This document shows, one piece after another, positions 52,534-64,000 of a DNA stretch of 64,000 nt. The notes under the pieces were generated by a model that was not told where the DNA came from, searched no databases, and saw only the letters and a program-made list of their open reading frames with translations. The stretch is from contig CAMPEJ010000006.1 in assembly GCA_946800325.1 (NCBI GenBank), forward strand, positions 310,001 to 374,000, given 5' to 3'. The stretch's first letter is position 1. Each line of letters opens with the position of its first letter. Made by a program: the position numbers and the translations under genes. Source of the stretch: Luzula sylvatica (Eukaryota; Streptophyta; Magnoliopsida; Poales; Juncaceae).

Positions 52534-53897
52534 TAAGAAAGTTTAATTTTCGATTCAAAACAATCTGTTTATGCTTTGGGGAGTTCAAATAAAGTATTTG
52601 TAGATCATTCGAATCGTATCTTTTACCACATAACATTTCACCAAAATTTACAAACACTAAGAAAGTTTGTTTTTCGATTCAAAACAATCTGTTTATGCTT
52701 TGGGGAGTTCAAATAACGTATTTTGAGATCATTGGAATCGTATCTTTTACTACATAACATTTCACCAAAATTTACAAACACTAAGAAAGTTTGTTTTTCG
52801 ATTCAAAACAATCTGTTTATGCTTTGGGGAGTTCAAATAACGTATTTTGAGATCATTTGAATCGTATCTTTTACTACGTAACATTTCACCAAAATTTACA
52901 AACACTAAGAAAGTTTGTTTTTTGATTCAAAACAATCTGTTTATGCTTTGGGGAGTTCAAATAACGTATATTGAGATCATTTGAATCGTATCTTTTACCA
53001 CATAACATTTCACCAAAATTTACAAACACTAAGAAAGTTTGTTTTTCGATTCAAAACAATCTGTTTCTGCTTTGGGGAGTTCAAATAATGTATTTTGAGA
53101 TCATTTGAATCGTATCTTTTACCACATGACATTTCACCAAAATTTACAAACACTAAGAAAGTTTGTTTTTCGATTCAAAACAATCTGTTTATGCTTTGGG
53201 GAGTTCAAATAACGTATTTTGAGATCATTGGAATCGTATCTTTTACCACATAACATTTCACAAAAATTTACAAACACTAAGAAAGTTTGTTTTTCGATTC
53301 AAAACAATTTGTTTATGCTTTGGGGAGTTCAAATAACGTATTTAGAGATCATTTGAATCGTATCTTTTACCACATAACATTTCACCAAAATTTACAAACA
53401 CTAAGAAAGTTTGTTTTTCGATTCAAAACAATCTGTTTATGCTTTGGGGAGTTCAAATAACGTATTTTGAGATCATTTGAATCGTATGTTTTACTACATA
53501 ACATTTCACCAAAATTTACAAACACTAAGAAAGTTTGTTTTTCGATTCAAAACAATCTGTTTATGCTTTGGGGAGTTCAAATAACGTATTTTGAGATCAT
53601 TGGAATCGTATCTTTTACTACATAACATTTCACCAAAATTTACAAACACTAAGAAAGTTTGTTTTTCGATTCAAAACAATCTGTTTATGCTTTGGGGAGT
53701 TCAAATAACTTATTTTGAGATCATTTGAATCGTATCTTTTACCTCATAACATTTCACCAAACTTTACAAACACTAAGAATGTTTGTTTTTCGATTCAAAA
53801 CAATCTGTTTATGCTTTGGGGATTTCAAATAACGTATTTTGAGATCATTTGAATCTTATCTTTTACCACATAACATTTCACCAAAATTTACAAACAC
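52534..53897 (+). repeat. 11-mer chimeric segment
   Basis: Order is O P, then I (with TACTACGTAAC, in the place of Q), J (TTTTTTGATTC), D E F G, then L M N. Two skips are visible, P to I and G to L. G and K/I units are close in sequence, which makes the second join hard to place to the base. Confidence 0.7.
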
Positions 53898-56377
53898 TAA
53901 GAAAGTTTAATTTTCGATTCAAAACAATCTGTTTATGCTTTGGGGAGTTCAAATAAAGTATTTGTAGATCATTCGAATCGTATCTTTTACCACATAACAT
54001 TTCACCAAAATTTACAAACACTAAGAAAGTTTGTTTTTCGATTCAAAACAATCTGTTTATGCTTTGGGGAGTTCAAATAACGTATTTTGAGATCATTGGA
54101 ATCGTATCTTTTACTACATAACATTTCACCAAAATTTACAAACACTAAGAAAGTTTGTTTTTCGATTCAAAACAATCTGTTTATGCTTTGGGGAGTTCAA
54201 ATAACATATTTTGAGATCATTTGAATCGTATCTTTTACTACATAACATTTCACCAAAATTTACAAACACTAAGAAAGTTTGTTTTTCGATTCAAAACAAT
54301 CTGTTTCTGCTTTGGGGAGTTCAAATAATGTATTTTGAGATCATTTGAATCGTATCTTTTACCACATAACATTTCACCAAAATTTACAAACACTAAGAAA
54401 GTTTGTTTTTCGATTCAAAACAATCTGTTTATGCTTTGGGGAGTTCAAATAACGTATTTTGAGATCATTGGAATCGTATCTTTTACCACATAACATTTCA
54501 CAAAAATTTACAAACACAAAGAAAGTTTGTTTTTCGATTCAAAACAATTTGTTTATGCTTTGGGGAGTTCAAATAACGTATTTAGAGATCATTTGAATCG
54601 TATCTTTTACCACATAACATTTCACCAAAATTTACAAACACTAAGAAAGTTAGTTTTTCGATTCAAAACAATCTGTTTATGCTTTGGGGAGTTCAAATAA
54701 CGTATTTTGAGATCATTTGAATCGTATGTTTTACTACATAACATTTCACCAAAATTTACAAACACTAAGAAAGTTTGTTTTTCGATTCAAAACAATTTGT
54801 CTATGCTTTGGGGAGTTCAAATAACATATTTTTAGATCATTCAAATCGTATCTTTTACCACATAACATTTCACCAAAATTTTCAAACACTAAGAAAGTTT
54901 GTTTTTCGATTCAAAACAATCTGTTTATGCTTTGGGGAGTTCAAATAACGTATTTTGAGATCATTTGAATCGTATCTTTTACTACATAACATTTCACCAA
55001 AATTTACAAACACTAAGAAAGTTTGTTTTTCGATTCAAAACAATCTGTTTATGCTTTGGGGAGTTCAAATAACGTATATTGAGATCATTTGAATCGTATC
55101 TTTTACCACATAACATTTCACCAAAATTTACAAACACTAAGAAAGTTTGTTTTTCGATTCAAAACAATCTGTTTATGCTTTGGGGAGTTCAAATAACGTA
55201 TTTTGAGATCATTTGAATCGTATCTTTTACCACATAACATTTCACCAAAATTTACAAACACTAAGAAATTTTGTTTTTCGATTCAAAACAATCTGTTTAT
55301 GCTTTGGGGAGTTCAAATAACGTATTTTGAGATCATTGGAATCGTATCTTTTACTACATAACATTTCACCAAAATTTACAAACACTAAGAAAGTTTGTTT
55401 TTCGATTCAAAACAATCTGTTTATGCTTTGGGGAGTTCAAATAACTTATTTTAAGATCATTTGAATCGTATCTTTTACCACATAACATTTCACCAAACTT
55501 TACAAACACTAAGAAAGTTTGTTTTTCGATTCAAAACAATCTGTTTATGCTTTGGGGATTTCAAATAACGTATTTTGAGATCATTTGAATCGTATCTTTT
55601 ACCACATAACATTTCACCAAAATTTACAAACACTAAGAAAGTTTAATTTTCGATTCAAAACAATCTGTTTATGCTTTGGGGAGTTCAAATAAAGTATTTG
55701 TAGATCATTCGAATCGTATCTTTTACCACATAACATTTCACCAAAATTTACAAACACTAAGAAAGTTTGTTTTTCGATTCAAAACAATCTGTTTATGCTT
55801 TGGGGAGTTCAAATAACGTATTTTGAGATCATTGGAATCGTATCTTTTACTACATAACATTTCCCCAAAATTTACAAACACTAAGAAAGTTTGTTTTTCG
55901 ATTCAAAACAATCTGTTTATGCTTTGGGGAGTTCAAATAACGTATTTTGAGATCATTTGAATCGTATCTTTTACTACATAACATTTCACCAAAATTTACA
56001 AACACTAAGAAAGTTTGTTTTTCGATTCAAAACAATCTGTTTCTGCTTTGGGGAGTTCAAATAATGTATTTTGAGATCATTTGAATCGTATCTTTTACCA
56101 CATAACATTTCACCAAAATTTACAAACACTAAGAAAGTTTGTTTTTCGATTCAAAACAATCTGTTTATGCTTTGGGGATTTCAAATAACGTATTTTGAGA
56201 TCATTTGAATCGTATCTTTTACTACATAACATTTCACCAAAATTTACAAACACTAAGAAAGTTTGTTTTTCGATTCAAAACAATCTGTTTATGCTTTGGG
56301 GATTTCAAATAACGTATTTTGAGATCATTTGAATCGTATCTTTTACCACATAACATTTCACCAAAATTTACAAACAC
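53898..56377 (+). repeat. 14-mer plus OPQRST module (2480 bp)
   Basis: OPQR-EFGHIJKLMN (53898-55633) then OPQRST (55634-56377), the same 20-unit arrangement as 40010-42489 and 45714-48193. It is a third copy of that module, 8184 bp (66 units) after the second. Private marks: ACATATTTTGAG at about 54205, GAAAGTTAGTTTTTC at about 54646 and CATTTCCCCAAAA at about 55860. Confidence 0.8.
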
Positions 56378-58485
56378 TAAGAAAGTTTAATTTTCGATTC
56401 AAAACAATCTGTTTATGCTTTGGGGAGTTCAAATAACGTATTTTGAGATCATTTGAATCGTATCTTTTACTACATAACATTTCACCAAAATTTACAAACA
56501 CTAAGAAAGTTTGTTTTTCGAATCAAAACAATTTGTTTATGCTTTGGGGAGTTCAAATAACATATTTGTAGATCATTCGAATCGTATCTTTTACCACATA
56601 ACATTTCACCAAAATTTACAAACACTAAGAAAGTTTGTTTTATGATTCAAAACAATCTGTTTGTGCTTTGGGGAGTTCAAATAACGTATTTTGAGATCAT
56701 TTGAATCGTATCTTTTACTACATAACATTTCACCAAAATTTACAAACACTAAGAAAGTTTGTTTTTCGATTCAAAACAATCTGTTTCTGCTTTGGGGAGT
56801 TCAAATAATGTATTTTGAGATCATTTGAATCGTATCTTTTACCACATAACATTTCACCAAAATTTACAAACACTAAGAAAGTTTGTTTTTTGATTCAAAA
56901 CAATCTGTTTATGCTTTGGGGAGTTCAAATAACGCATTTTGAGATCATTGGAATCGTATCTTTTACCACATAACATTTCACAAAAATTTACAAACACTAA
57001 GAAAGTTTGTTTTTCGATTCAAAACAATTTGTTTATGCTTTGGGGAGTTCAAATAACGTATTTAGAGATCATTTGAATCGTATCTTTTACCACATAACAT
57101 TTCACCAAAATTTACAAACACTAAGAAAGTTTGTTTTTCGATTCAAAACAATCTGTTTATGCTTTGGGGAGTTCAAATAACGTATTTTGAAATCATTTGA
57201 ATCGTATGTTTTACTACATAACATTTCACCAAAATTTACAAACACTAAGAAAGTTTGTTTTTCGATTCAAAACAATTTGTCTATGCTTTGGGGAGTTCAA
57301 ATAACATATTTTTAGATCATTCAAATCGTATCTTTTACCACATAACATTTCACCAAAATTTACAAACACTAAGAAAGTTTGTTTTTCGATTCAAAACAAT
57401 CTGTTTATGCTTTGGGGAGTACAAATAACGTATTTTGAGATCATTTGAATCGTATCTTTTACTACGTAACATTTCACCAAAATTTACAAACACTAAGAAA
57501 GTTTGTTTTTTGATTCAAAACAATCTGTTTATGCTTTGGGGAGTTCAAATAACGTATATTGAGATCATTTGAATCGTATCTTTTACCACATAACATTTCA
57601 CCAAAATTTACAAACACTAAGAAAGTTTGTTTTTCGATTCAAAACAATCTGTTTCTGCTTTGGGGAGTTCAAATAATGTATTTTGAGATCATTTGAATCG
57701 TATCTTTTACCACATAACATTTCACCAAAATTTACAAACACTAAGAAAGTTTGTTTTTCGATTCAAAACAATCTGTTTATGCTTTGGGGAGTTCAAATAA
57801 CGTATTTTGAGATCATTTGAATCGTATCTTTTACTACATAACATTTCACCAAAATTTACAAACACTAAGAAAGTTTGTTTTTCGATTCAAAACAATCTGT
57901 TTATGCTTTGGGGAGTTCAAATAACGTATATTGAGATCATTTGAACCGTATCTTTTACCACATAACATTTCACCAAAATTTACAAACACTAAGAAAGTTT
58001 GTTTTTCGATTCAAAACAATCTGTTTATGCTTTGGGGAGTTCAAATAACGTATTTTGAGATCATTTGAATCGTATCTTTTACCACATAACATTTCACCAA
58101 AATTTACAAACACTAAGAAATTTTGTTTTTCGATTCAAAACAATCTGTTTATGCTTTGGGGAGTTCAAATAACGTATTTTGAGATCATTGGAATCGTATC
58201 TTTTACTACATAACATTTCACCAAAATTTACAAACACTAAGAAAGTTTGTTTTTCGATTCAAAACAATCTGTTTATGCTTTGGGGAGTTCAAATAACTTA
58301 TTTTGAGATCATTTGAATCGTATCTTTTACCACATAACATTTCACCAAACTTTACAAACACTAAGAAAGTTTGTTTTTCGATTCAAAACAATCTGTTTAT
58401 GCTTTGGGGATTTCAAATAACGTATTTTGAGATCATTTGAATCGTATCTTTTAACACATAACATTTCACCAAAATTTACAAACAC
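56378..58485 (+). repeat. 17-mer segment ABCDEFGHIJ-D-IJKLMN
   Basis: A B C D E F G H I J, then D again, then I J K L M N. Like the runs at 42490 and 48194 it returns from J to D, but here D is followed by I and not by E. The J-to-D join shared by all three (and by the 52534 segment) points to one ancestral exchange that was then copied. Private marks include TTTTATGATTC (about 56640), ACGCATTTTG (56933) and AGTACAAATAAC (about 57419). Confidence 0.75.
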
Positions 58486-60345
58486 TAAGAAAGTTTAATT
58501 TTCGATTCAAAACAATCTGTTTATGCTTTGGGGAGTTCAAATAAAGTATTTGTAGATCATTCGAATCGTATCTTTTACCACATAACATTTCACCAAAATT
58601 TACAAACACTAAGAAAGTTTGTTTTTCGATTCAAAACAATCTGTTTATGCTTTGGGGAGTTCAAATAACGTATTTTGAGATCATTGGAATCGTATCTTTT
58701 ACTACATAACATTTCACCAAAATTTACAAACACTAAGAAAGTTTGTTTTTCGATTCAAAACAATCTGTTTATGCTTTGGGGAGTTCAAATAACGTATTTT
58801 GAGATCATTTGAATCGTATCTTTTACTACATAACATTTCACCAAAATTTACAAACACTAAGAAAGTTTGTTTTTCGATTCAAAACAATCTGTTTCTGCTT
58901 TGGGGAGTTCAAATAATGTATTTTGAGATCATTTGAATCGTATCTTTTAGCACATAACATTTCACCAAAATTTACAAACACTAAGAAAGTTTGTTTTTCG
59001 ATTCAAAACAATCTGTTTATGCTTTGGGGATTTCAAATAACGTATTTTGAGATCATTTGAATCGTATCTTTTACAACATAACATTTCACCAAAATTTACA
59101 AACACTAAGAAAGTTTGTTTTTCGATTCAAAACAATCTGTTTATGCTTTGGGGATTTCAAATAACGTATTTTGAGATCATTTGAATCGTATCTTTTACCA
59201 CATAACATTTCACCAAAATTTACAAACACTAACAAAGTTTGTTTTTCGATTCAAAACAATTTGTTTATGCTTTGGGGAGTTCAAATAACTTATTTAGAGA
59301 TCATTTGAATCGTATCTTTTACCACATAACATTTCACCAAAATTTACAAACACTAAGAAAGTTTGTTTTTCGATTCAAAACAATCTGTTTATGCTTTGGG
59401 GAGTTCAAATAACGTATTTTGAGATCATTTGAATCGTATGTTTTACTACATAACATTTCACCAAAATTTACAAACACTAAGAAAGTTTGTTTTTCGATTC
59501 AAAACAATTTGTCTATGCTTTGGGGAGTTCAAATAACATATTTTTAGATCATTCAAATCGTATCTTTTACCACATAACATTTCACCAAAATTTTCAAACA
59601 CTAAGAAAGTTTGTTTTTCGATTCAAAACAATCTGTTTATGCTTTGGGGAGTTCAAATAACGTATTTTGAGATCATTTGAATCGTATCTTTTACTACGTA
59701 ACATTTCACCAAAATTTACAAACACTAAGAAAGTTTGTTTTTCGATTCAAAACAATCTGTTTATGCTTTGGGGAGTTCAAATAACGTATATTGAGATCAT
59801 TTGAATCGTATCTTTTACCACATAACATTTCACCAAAATTTACAAACACTAAGAAAGTTTGTTTTTCGATTCAAAACAATCTGTTTATGCTTTGGGGAGT
59901 TCAAATAACGTATTTTGAGATCATTTGAATCGTATCTTTTACCACATAACATTTCACCAAAATTTACAAACACTAAGAAATTTTGTTTTTCGATTCAAAA
60001 CAATCTGTTTATGCTTTGGGGAGTTCAAATAACGTATTTTGAGATCATTGGAATCGTATCTTTTACTACATAACATTTCACCAAAATTTACAAACACTAA
60101 GAAAGTTTGTTTTTCGATTCAAAACAATCTGTTTATGCTTTGGGGAGTTCAAATAACTTATTTTGAGATCATTTGAATCGTATCTTTTACCACATAACAT
60201 TTCACCAAACTTTACAAACACCAAGAAAGTTTGTTTTTCGATTCAAAACAATCTGTTTATGCTTTGGGGATTTCAAATAACGTATTTTGAGATCATTTGA
60301 ATCGTATCTTTTACCACATAACATTTCACCAAAATTTACAAACAC
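58486..60345 (+). repeat. 15-mer segment OPQRST-FGHIJKLMN
   Basis: O P Q R S T, then directly F (59230, with ACACTAACAAAG, AATTTG, AACTTATTTAGAG), G H I J K L M N. The five units A to E are missing between T and F. This is a different deletion from the R/E joint of the 14-mer. Confidence 0.75.
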
Positions 60346-63184
60346 TAAGAAAGTTTAATTTTCGATTCAAAACAATCTGTTTATGCTTTGGGGAGTTCAA
60401 ATAAAGTATTTGTAGATCATTCGAATCGTATCTTTTACCACATAACATTTCACCAAAATTTACAAACACTAAGAAAGTTTGTTTTTCGATTCAAAACAAT
60501 CTGTTTATGCTTTGGGGAGTTCAAATAACGTATTTTGAGATCATTGGAATCGTATCTTTTACTACATAACATTTCACCAAAATTTACAAACACTAAGAAA
60601 GTTTGTTTTTCGATTCAAAACAATCTTTTTATGCTTTGGGGAGTTCAAATAACGTATTTTGAGATCATTTGAATCGTATCTTTTACTACATAACATTTCA
60701 CCAAAATTTACAAACACTAAGAAAGTTTGTTTTTCGATTCAAAACAATCTGTTTCTGCTTTGGGGAGTTCAAATAATGTATTTTGAGATCATTTGAATCG
60801 TATCTTTTACCACATAACATTTCACCAAAATTTACAAACACTAAGAAAGTTTGTTTTTCGATTCAAAACAATATGTTTATGCTTTGGGGATTTCAAATAA
60901 CGTATTTTGAGATCATTTGAATCGTATCTTTTACTACATAACATTTCACCAAAATTTACAAACACTAAGAAAGTTTGTTTTTCGATTCAAAACAATCTGT
61001 TTATGCTTTGGGGATTTCAAATAACGTATTTTGAGATCATTTGAATCGTATCTTTTACCACATAACATTTCACCAAAATTTACAAACACTAAGAAAGTTT
61101 AATTTTCGATTCAAAACAATCTGTTTATGCTTTGGGGAGTTCAAATAACGTATTTTGAGATCATTTGAATCGTATCTTTTACTACATAACATTTCACCAA
61201 AATTTACAAACACTAAGAAAGTTTGTTTTTCGAATCAAAACAATTTGTTTATGCTTTGGGGAGTTCAAATAACATATTTGTAGATCATTCGAATCGTATT
61301 TTTTACCACATAACATTTCACCAAAATTTACAAACACTAAGAAAGTTTGTTTTTCGATTCAAAACAATCTGTTTGTGCTTTGGGGAGTTCAAATAACGTA
61401 TTTTGAGATCATTTGAATCGTATCTTTTACTACATAACATTTCACCAAAATTTACAAACACTAAGAAAGTTTGTTTTTCGATTCAAAACAATCTGTTTCT
61501 GCTTTGGGGAGTTCTGAGATCATTTGAATCGTATCTTTTACTACATAACATTTCACCAAAATTTACAAACACAAAGAAAGTTTGTTTTTCGAATCAAAAC
61601 AATTTGTTTATGCTTTGGGGAGTTCAAATAACATATTTGTAGATCATTCGAATCGTATCTTTTACCACATAACATTTCACCAAAATTTACAAACACTAAG
61701 AAAGTTTGTTTTTCGATTCAAAACAATCTGTTTGTGCTTTGGGGAGTTCAAATAACGTATTTTGAGATCATTTGAATCGTATCTTTTACTACATAACATT
61801 TCACCAAAATTTACAAACACTAAGAAAGTTTGTTTTTCGATTCAAAACAATCTGTTTCTGCTTTGGGGAGTTCAAATAATGTATTTTGAGATCATTTGAA
61901 TCGTATCTTTTACCACATAACATTTCACCAAAATTTACAAACACTAAGAAAGTTTGTTTTTCGATTCAAAACAATCTGTTTATGCTTTGGGGAGTTCAAA
62001 TAACGTATTTTGAGATCATTGGAATCGTATCTTTTACCACATAACATTTCACAAAAATTTACAAACACTAAGAAAGTTTGTTTTTCGATTCAAAACAATT
62101 TGTTTATGCTTTGGGGAGTTCAAATAACGTATTTAGAGATCATTTGAATCGTATCTTTTACCACATAACATTTCACCAAAATTTACAAACACTAAGAAAG
62201 TTTGTTTTTCGATTCAAAACAATCTGTTTATGCTTTGGGGAGTTAAAATAACGTATTTTGAGATCATTTGAATCGTATGTTTTACTACATAACATTTCAC
62301 CAAAATTTACAAACACTAAGAAAGTTTGTTTTTCGATTCAAAACAATTTGTCTATGCTTTGGGGAGTTCAAATAACATATTTTTAGATCATTCAAATCGT
62401 ATCTTTTACCACATAACATTTCACCAAAATTTACAAACACTAAGAAAGTTTGTTTTTCGAATCAAAACAATCTGTTTATGCTTTGGGGAGTTCAAATAAC
62501 GTATTTTGAGATCATTTGAATCGTATCTTTTACTACGTAACATTTCACCAAAATTTACAAACACTAAGAAAGTTTGTTTTTCGATTCAAAACAATCTGTT
62601 TATGCTTTGGGGAGTTCAAATAACGTATATTGAGATCATTTGAATCGTATCTTTTACCACATAACATTTCACCAAAATTTACAAACACTAAGAAAGTTTG
62701 TTTTTCGATTCAAAACAATCTGTTTATGCTTTGGGGAGTTCAAATAACGTATTTTGAGATCATTTGAATCGTATCTTTTACCACTTAACATTTCACCAAA
62801 ATTTACAAACACTAAGAAAGTTTGTTTTTCGATTCAAAACAATCTGTTTATGCTTTGGGGAGTTCAAATAACGTATTTTGAGATCATTGGAATCGTATCT
62901 TTTACTACATAACATTTCACCAAAATTTACAAACACTAAGAAAGTTTGTTTTTCGATTCAAAACAATCTGTTTATGCTTTGGGGAGTTCAAATAACTTAT
63001 TTTGAGATCATTTGAATCATATCTTTTACCACATAACATTTCACCAAACTTTACAAACACTAAGAAAGTTTGTTTTTCGATTCAAAACAATCTGTTTATG
63101 CTTTGGGGATTTCAAATAACGTATTTTGAGATCATTTGAATCTTATCTTTTACCACATAACATTTCACCAAAATTTACAAACAC
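60346..63184 (+). repeat. OPQRST-ABCD/A-BCD-EFGHIJKLMN segment
   Basis: Full-length order O to T, A to N, with B C D present twice because of a 359-bp out-of-register duplication near 61.51 kb (separate entry). Private marks include AATCTTTTTATG near 60627, TCGTATTTTTTACC near 61300, and GTTAAAATAACG near 62243. Confidence 0.8.
61462..61572 (+). repeat. 111-bp D/A hybrid monomer
   Basis: The unit begins as D (TTTCTG) up to GGGGAGTTC at 61514 and continues with TGAGATCATTTGAATCG at 61515, losing 13 bp (unit positions 54-66). Its tail has TACTAC, the A ending, where a D should have TACCAC. The next unit is B (CGAATC). So D was joined to A out of register, duplicating A-tail, B, C and D-head, a 359-bp repeat. 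Confidence 0.92.
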
Positions 63185-64000
63185 TAAGAAAGTTTAATTT
63201 TCGATTCAAAACAATCTGTTTATGCTTTGGGGAGTTCAAATAAAGTATTTGTAGATCATTCGAATCGTATCTTTTACCACATAACATTTCACCAAAATTT
63301 ACAAACAATAAGAAAGTTTGTTTTTCGATTCAAAACAATCAGTTTATGCTTTGGGGAGTTCAAATAACGTATTTTGAGATCATTGGAATCGTATCTTTTA
63401 CTACATAACATTTCACCAAAATTTACAAACACTAAGAAAGTTTGTTTTTCGATTCAAAACAATCTGTTTATGCTTTGGGGAGTTCAAATAACGTATTTTG
63501 AGATCATTTGAATCGTATCTTTTACTACATAACATTTCACCAAAATTTACAAACACTAAGAAAGTTTGTTTTTCGATTCAAAACAATCTGTTTCTGCTTT
63601 GGGGAGTTCAAATAATGTATTTTGAGATCATTTGAATCGTATCTTTTACCACATAACATTTCACCAAAATTTACAAACACTAAGAAAGTTTGTTTTTCGA
63701 TTCAAAACAATCTGTTTATGCTTTGGGGAGTTCAAATAACGTATTTTGAGATCATTGGAATCGTATCTTTTACCACATAACATTTCACAAAAATTTACAA
63801 ACACTAAGAAAGTTTGTTTTTCGATTCAAAACAATTTGTTTATGCTTTGGGGAGTTCAAATAACGTATTTAGAGATCATTTGAATCGTATCTTTTACCAC
63901 ATAACATTTCACCAAAATTTACAAACACTAAGAAAGTTTGTTTTTCGATTCAAAACAATCTGTTTATGCTTTGGGGAGTTCAAATAACGTATTTTGAGAT
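63185..64000 (+). repeat. partial 14-mer running off the right edge
   Basis: O 63185, P 63309 (AACAATAAG, AATCAGTTTATG), Q 63433, R 63557, E 63681 (CACAAAAA), F 63805 (TTTAGAG), G 63929 cut at 72 bp by the window end. The R-to-E join identifies it as another OPQR-EFG... derivative, so the array continues to the right. Confidence 0.8.

Larger units (their letters stand above)
1..64000 (+). repeat. 124-bp satellite DNA array, 516 complete units
   Basis: Every line of the window is the same unit, recognisable by TAAGAAAGTTTG at its start, a single GGGG run at unit positions 45-48, AGATCATT at 69-76 and ACCAAAATTTACAAACAC at its end. Units begin at 1, 125, 249 and so on. The distance between any two marker variants I measured is a multiple of 124 once nine length changes are counted (one -46, two -1, five +1, one -13). 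Those changes sum to -56 and exactly explain the unit phase at 63185. All copies are on the same strand. G+C of the common unit is 36/124, about 29%. No unique sequence interrupts the array and both window edges lie inside it, so the true array is longer. Role as centromeric or heterochromatic satellite is inferred from size, AT-richness and higher-order structure; nothing in the sequence proves kinetochore function. Confidence 0.98.

Noticed and set aside
61403..61642. 79-codon + strand frame
   Set aside because: Caused by the 13-bp loss in the D/A hybrid monomer; satellite sequence only.
1..64000. CRISPR array
   Set aside because: The repeats are contiguous with no unique spacers, the unit is 124 bp, and no cas-like genes are present.
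1..64000. Assembly artefact (false expansion of a short repeat)
   Set aside because: Hundreds of monomers carry linked private variants in an ordered HOR, which a simple mis-assembly would not create. Individual large duplications (3225, 1984 and 5704 bp spacing) still need long-read support.
1..64000. Telomeric, rDNA or 5S arrays
   Set aside because: No telomere hexamer or heptamer repeats, and no rRNA-like conserved segments; the unit is uniform 29% G+C satellite.

Overview
The whole 64-kb window is one uninterrupted head-to-tail satellite DNA array. The basic unit is 124 bp, about 29% G+C, and every copy lies in the same orientation. By coordinate arithmetic on marker variants there are 516 complete units plus a 72-bp partial unit at the right edge. 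I see no gene, RNA gene, transposon, unique spacer, inversion or non-satellite segment anywhere. The small open reading frames that exist (up to 90 codons) are chance readings of the repeat.

Organism: an AT-rich satellite array of this size, with higher-order repeats (HORs), points to a eukaryotic centromere or other constitutive heterochromatin. A plant is my first guess, because monomer length, AT-richness and loss of CpG by transition would all fit a methylated plant centromeric satellite. From memory, the holocentric woodrush Luzula sylvatica has a centromeric satellite of 124 bp (Lusy1). The length match is suggestive, but I cannot compare sequences, so the species and the centromere role are inference.

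Monomer types: I sorted monomers by eye into 20 recurrent types, A to T, using diagnostic positions. Examples are TTTAATTTT near position 10 (A, O), CGAATC at 18 (B), TTTGTG/TTTCTG/GTCTATG near 35 (C/D,R/H), GGGGATTTC at 45 (N,S,T), the AACGTA variants at 58, TTTGTAG/TTTAGAG/TTTTTAG near 66, CATTGG/CATTCG/CATTCAAA at 73, TACTAC/TACCAC at 91, and AAACTTTAC at 111 (M).

Layout. 1-3054: a 10-mer (OPQRST ABCD, 1240 bp) with irregular edges and a 78-bp internal duplication. 3055-9874: a mixed block and a 26-mer (3224 bp) duplication. 9875-18306: 18-, 24- and 21-mer versions rich in I-J-K-L. 18307-24257: first full A-to-H run, then a 1487-bp duplication carrying 123-bp monomers. 24258-34553: a block marked by 125-bp H-type monomers (the first lies just upstream at 24009), including an exact-length 3225-bp tandem duplication. 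33562-37529: a 1984-bp (16-mer) tandem duplication. 35794-64000: the most regular part, built on a complete 20-mer HOR (2480 bp) and its 14-mer derivative (1736 bp), with a 4.3-kb segment repeated 5704 bp apart and an out-of-register 359-bp duplication near 61.5 kb.

Nothing here works as genes working together. The biology is in the DNA itself: strict length conservation, internal dyad symmetry, roughly helical-repeat spacing of A/T tracts, and a readable history of unequal exchange between similar monomers.
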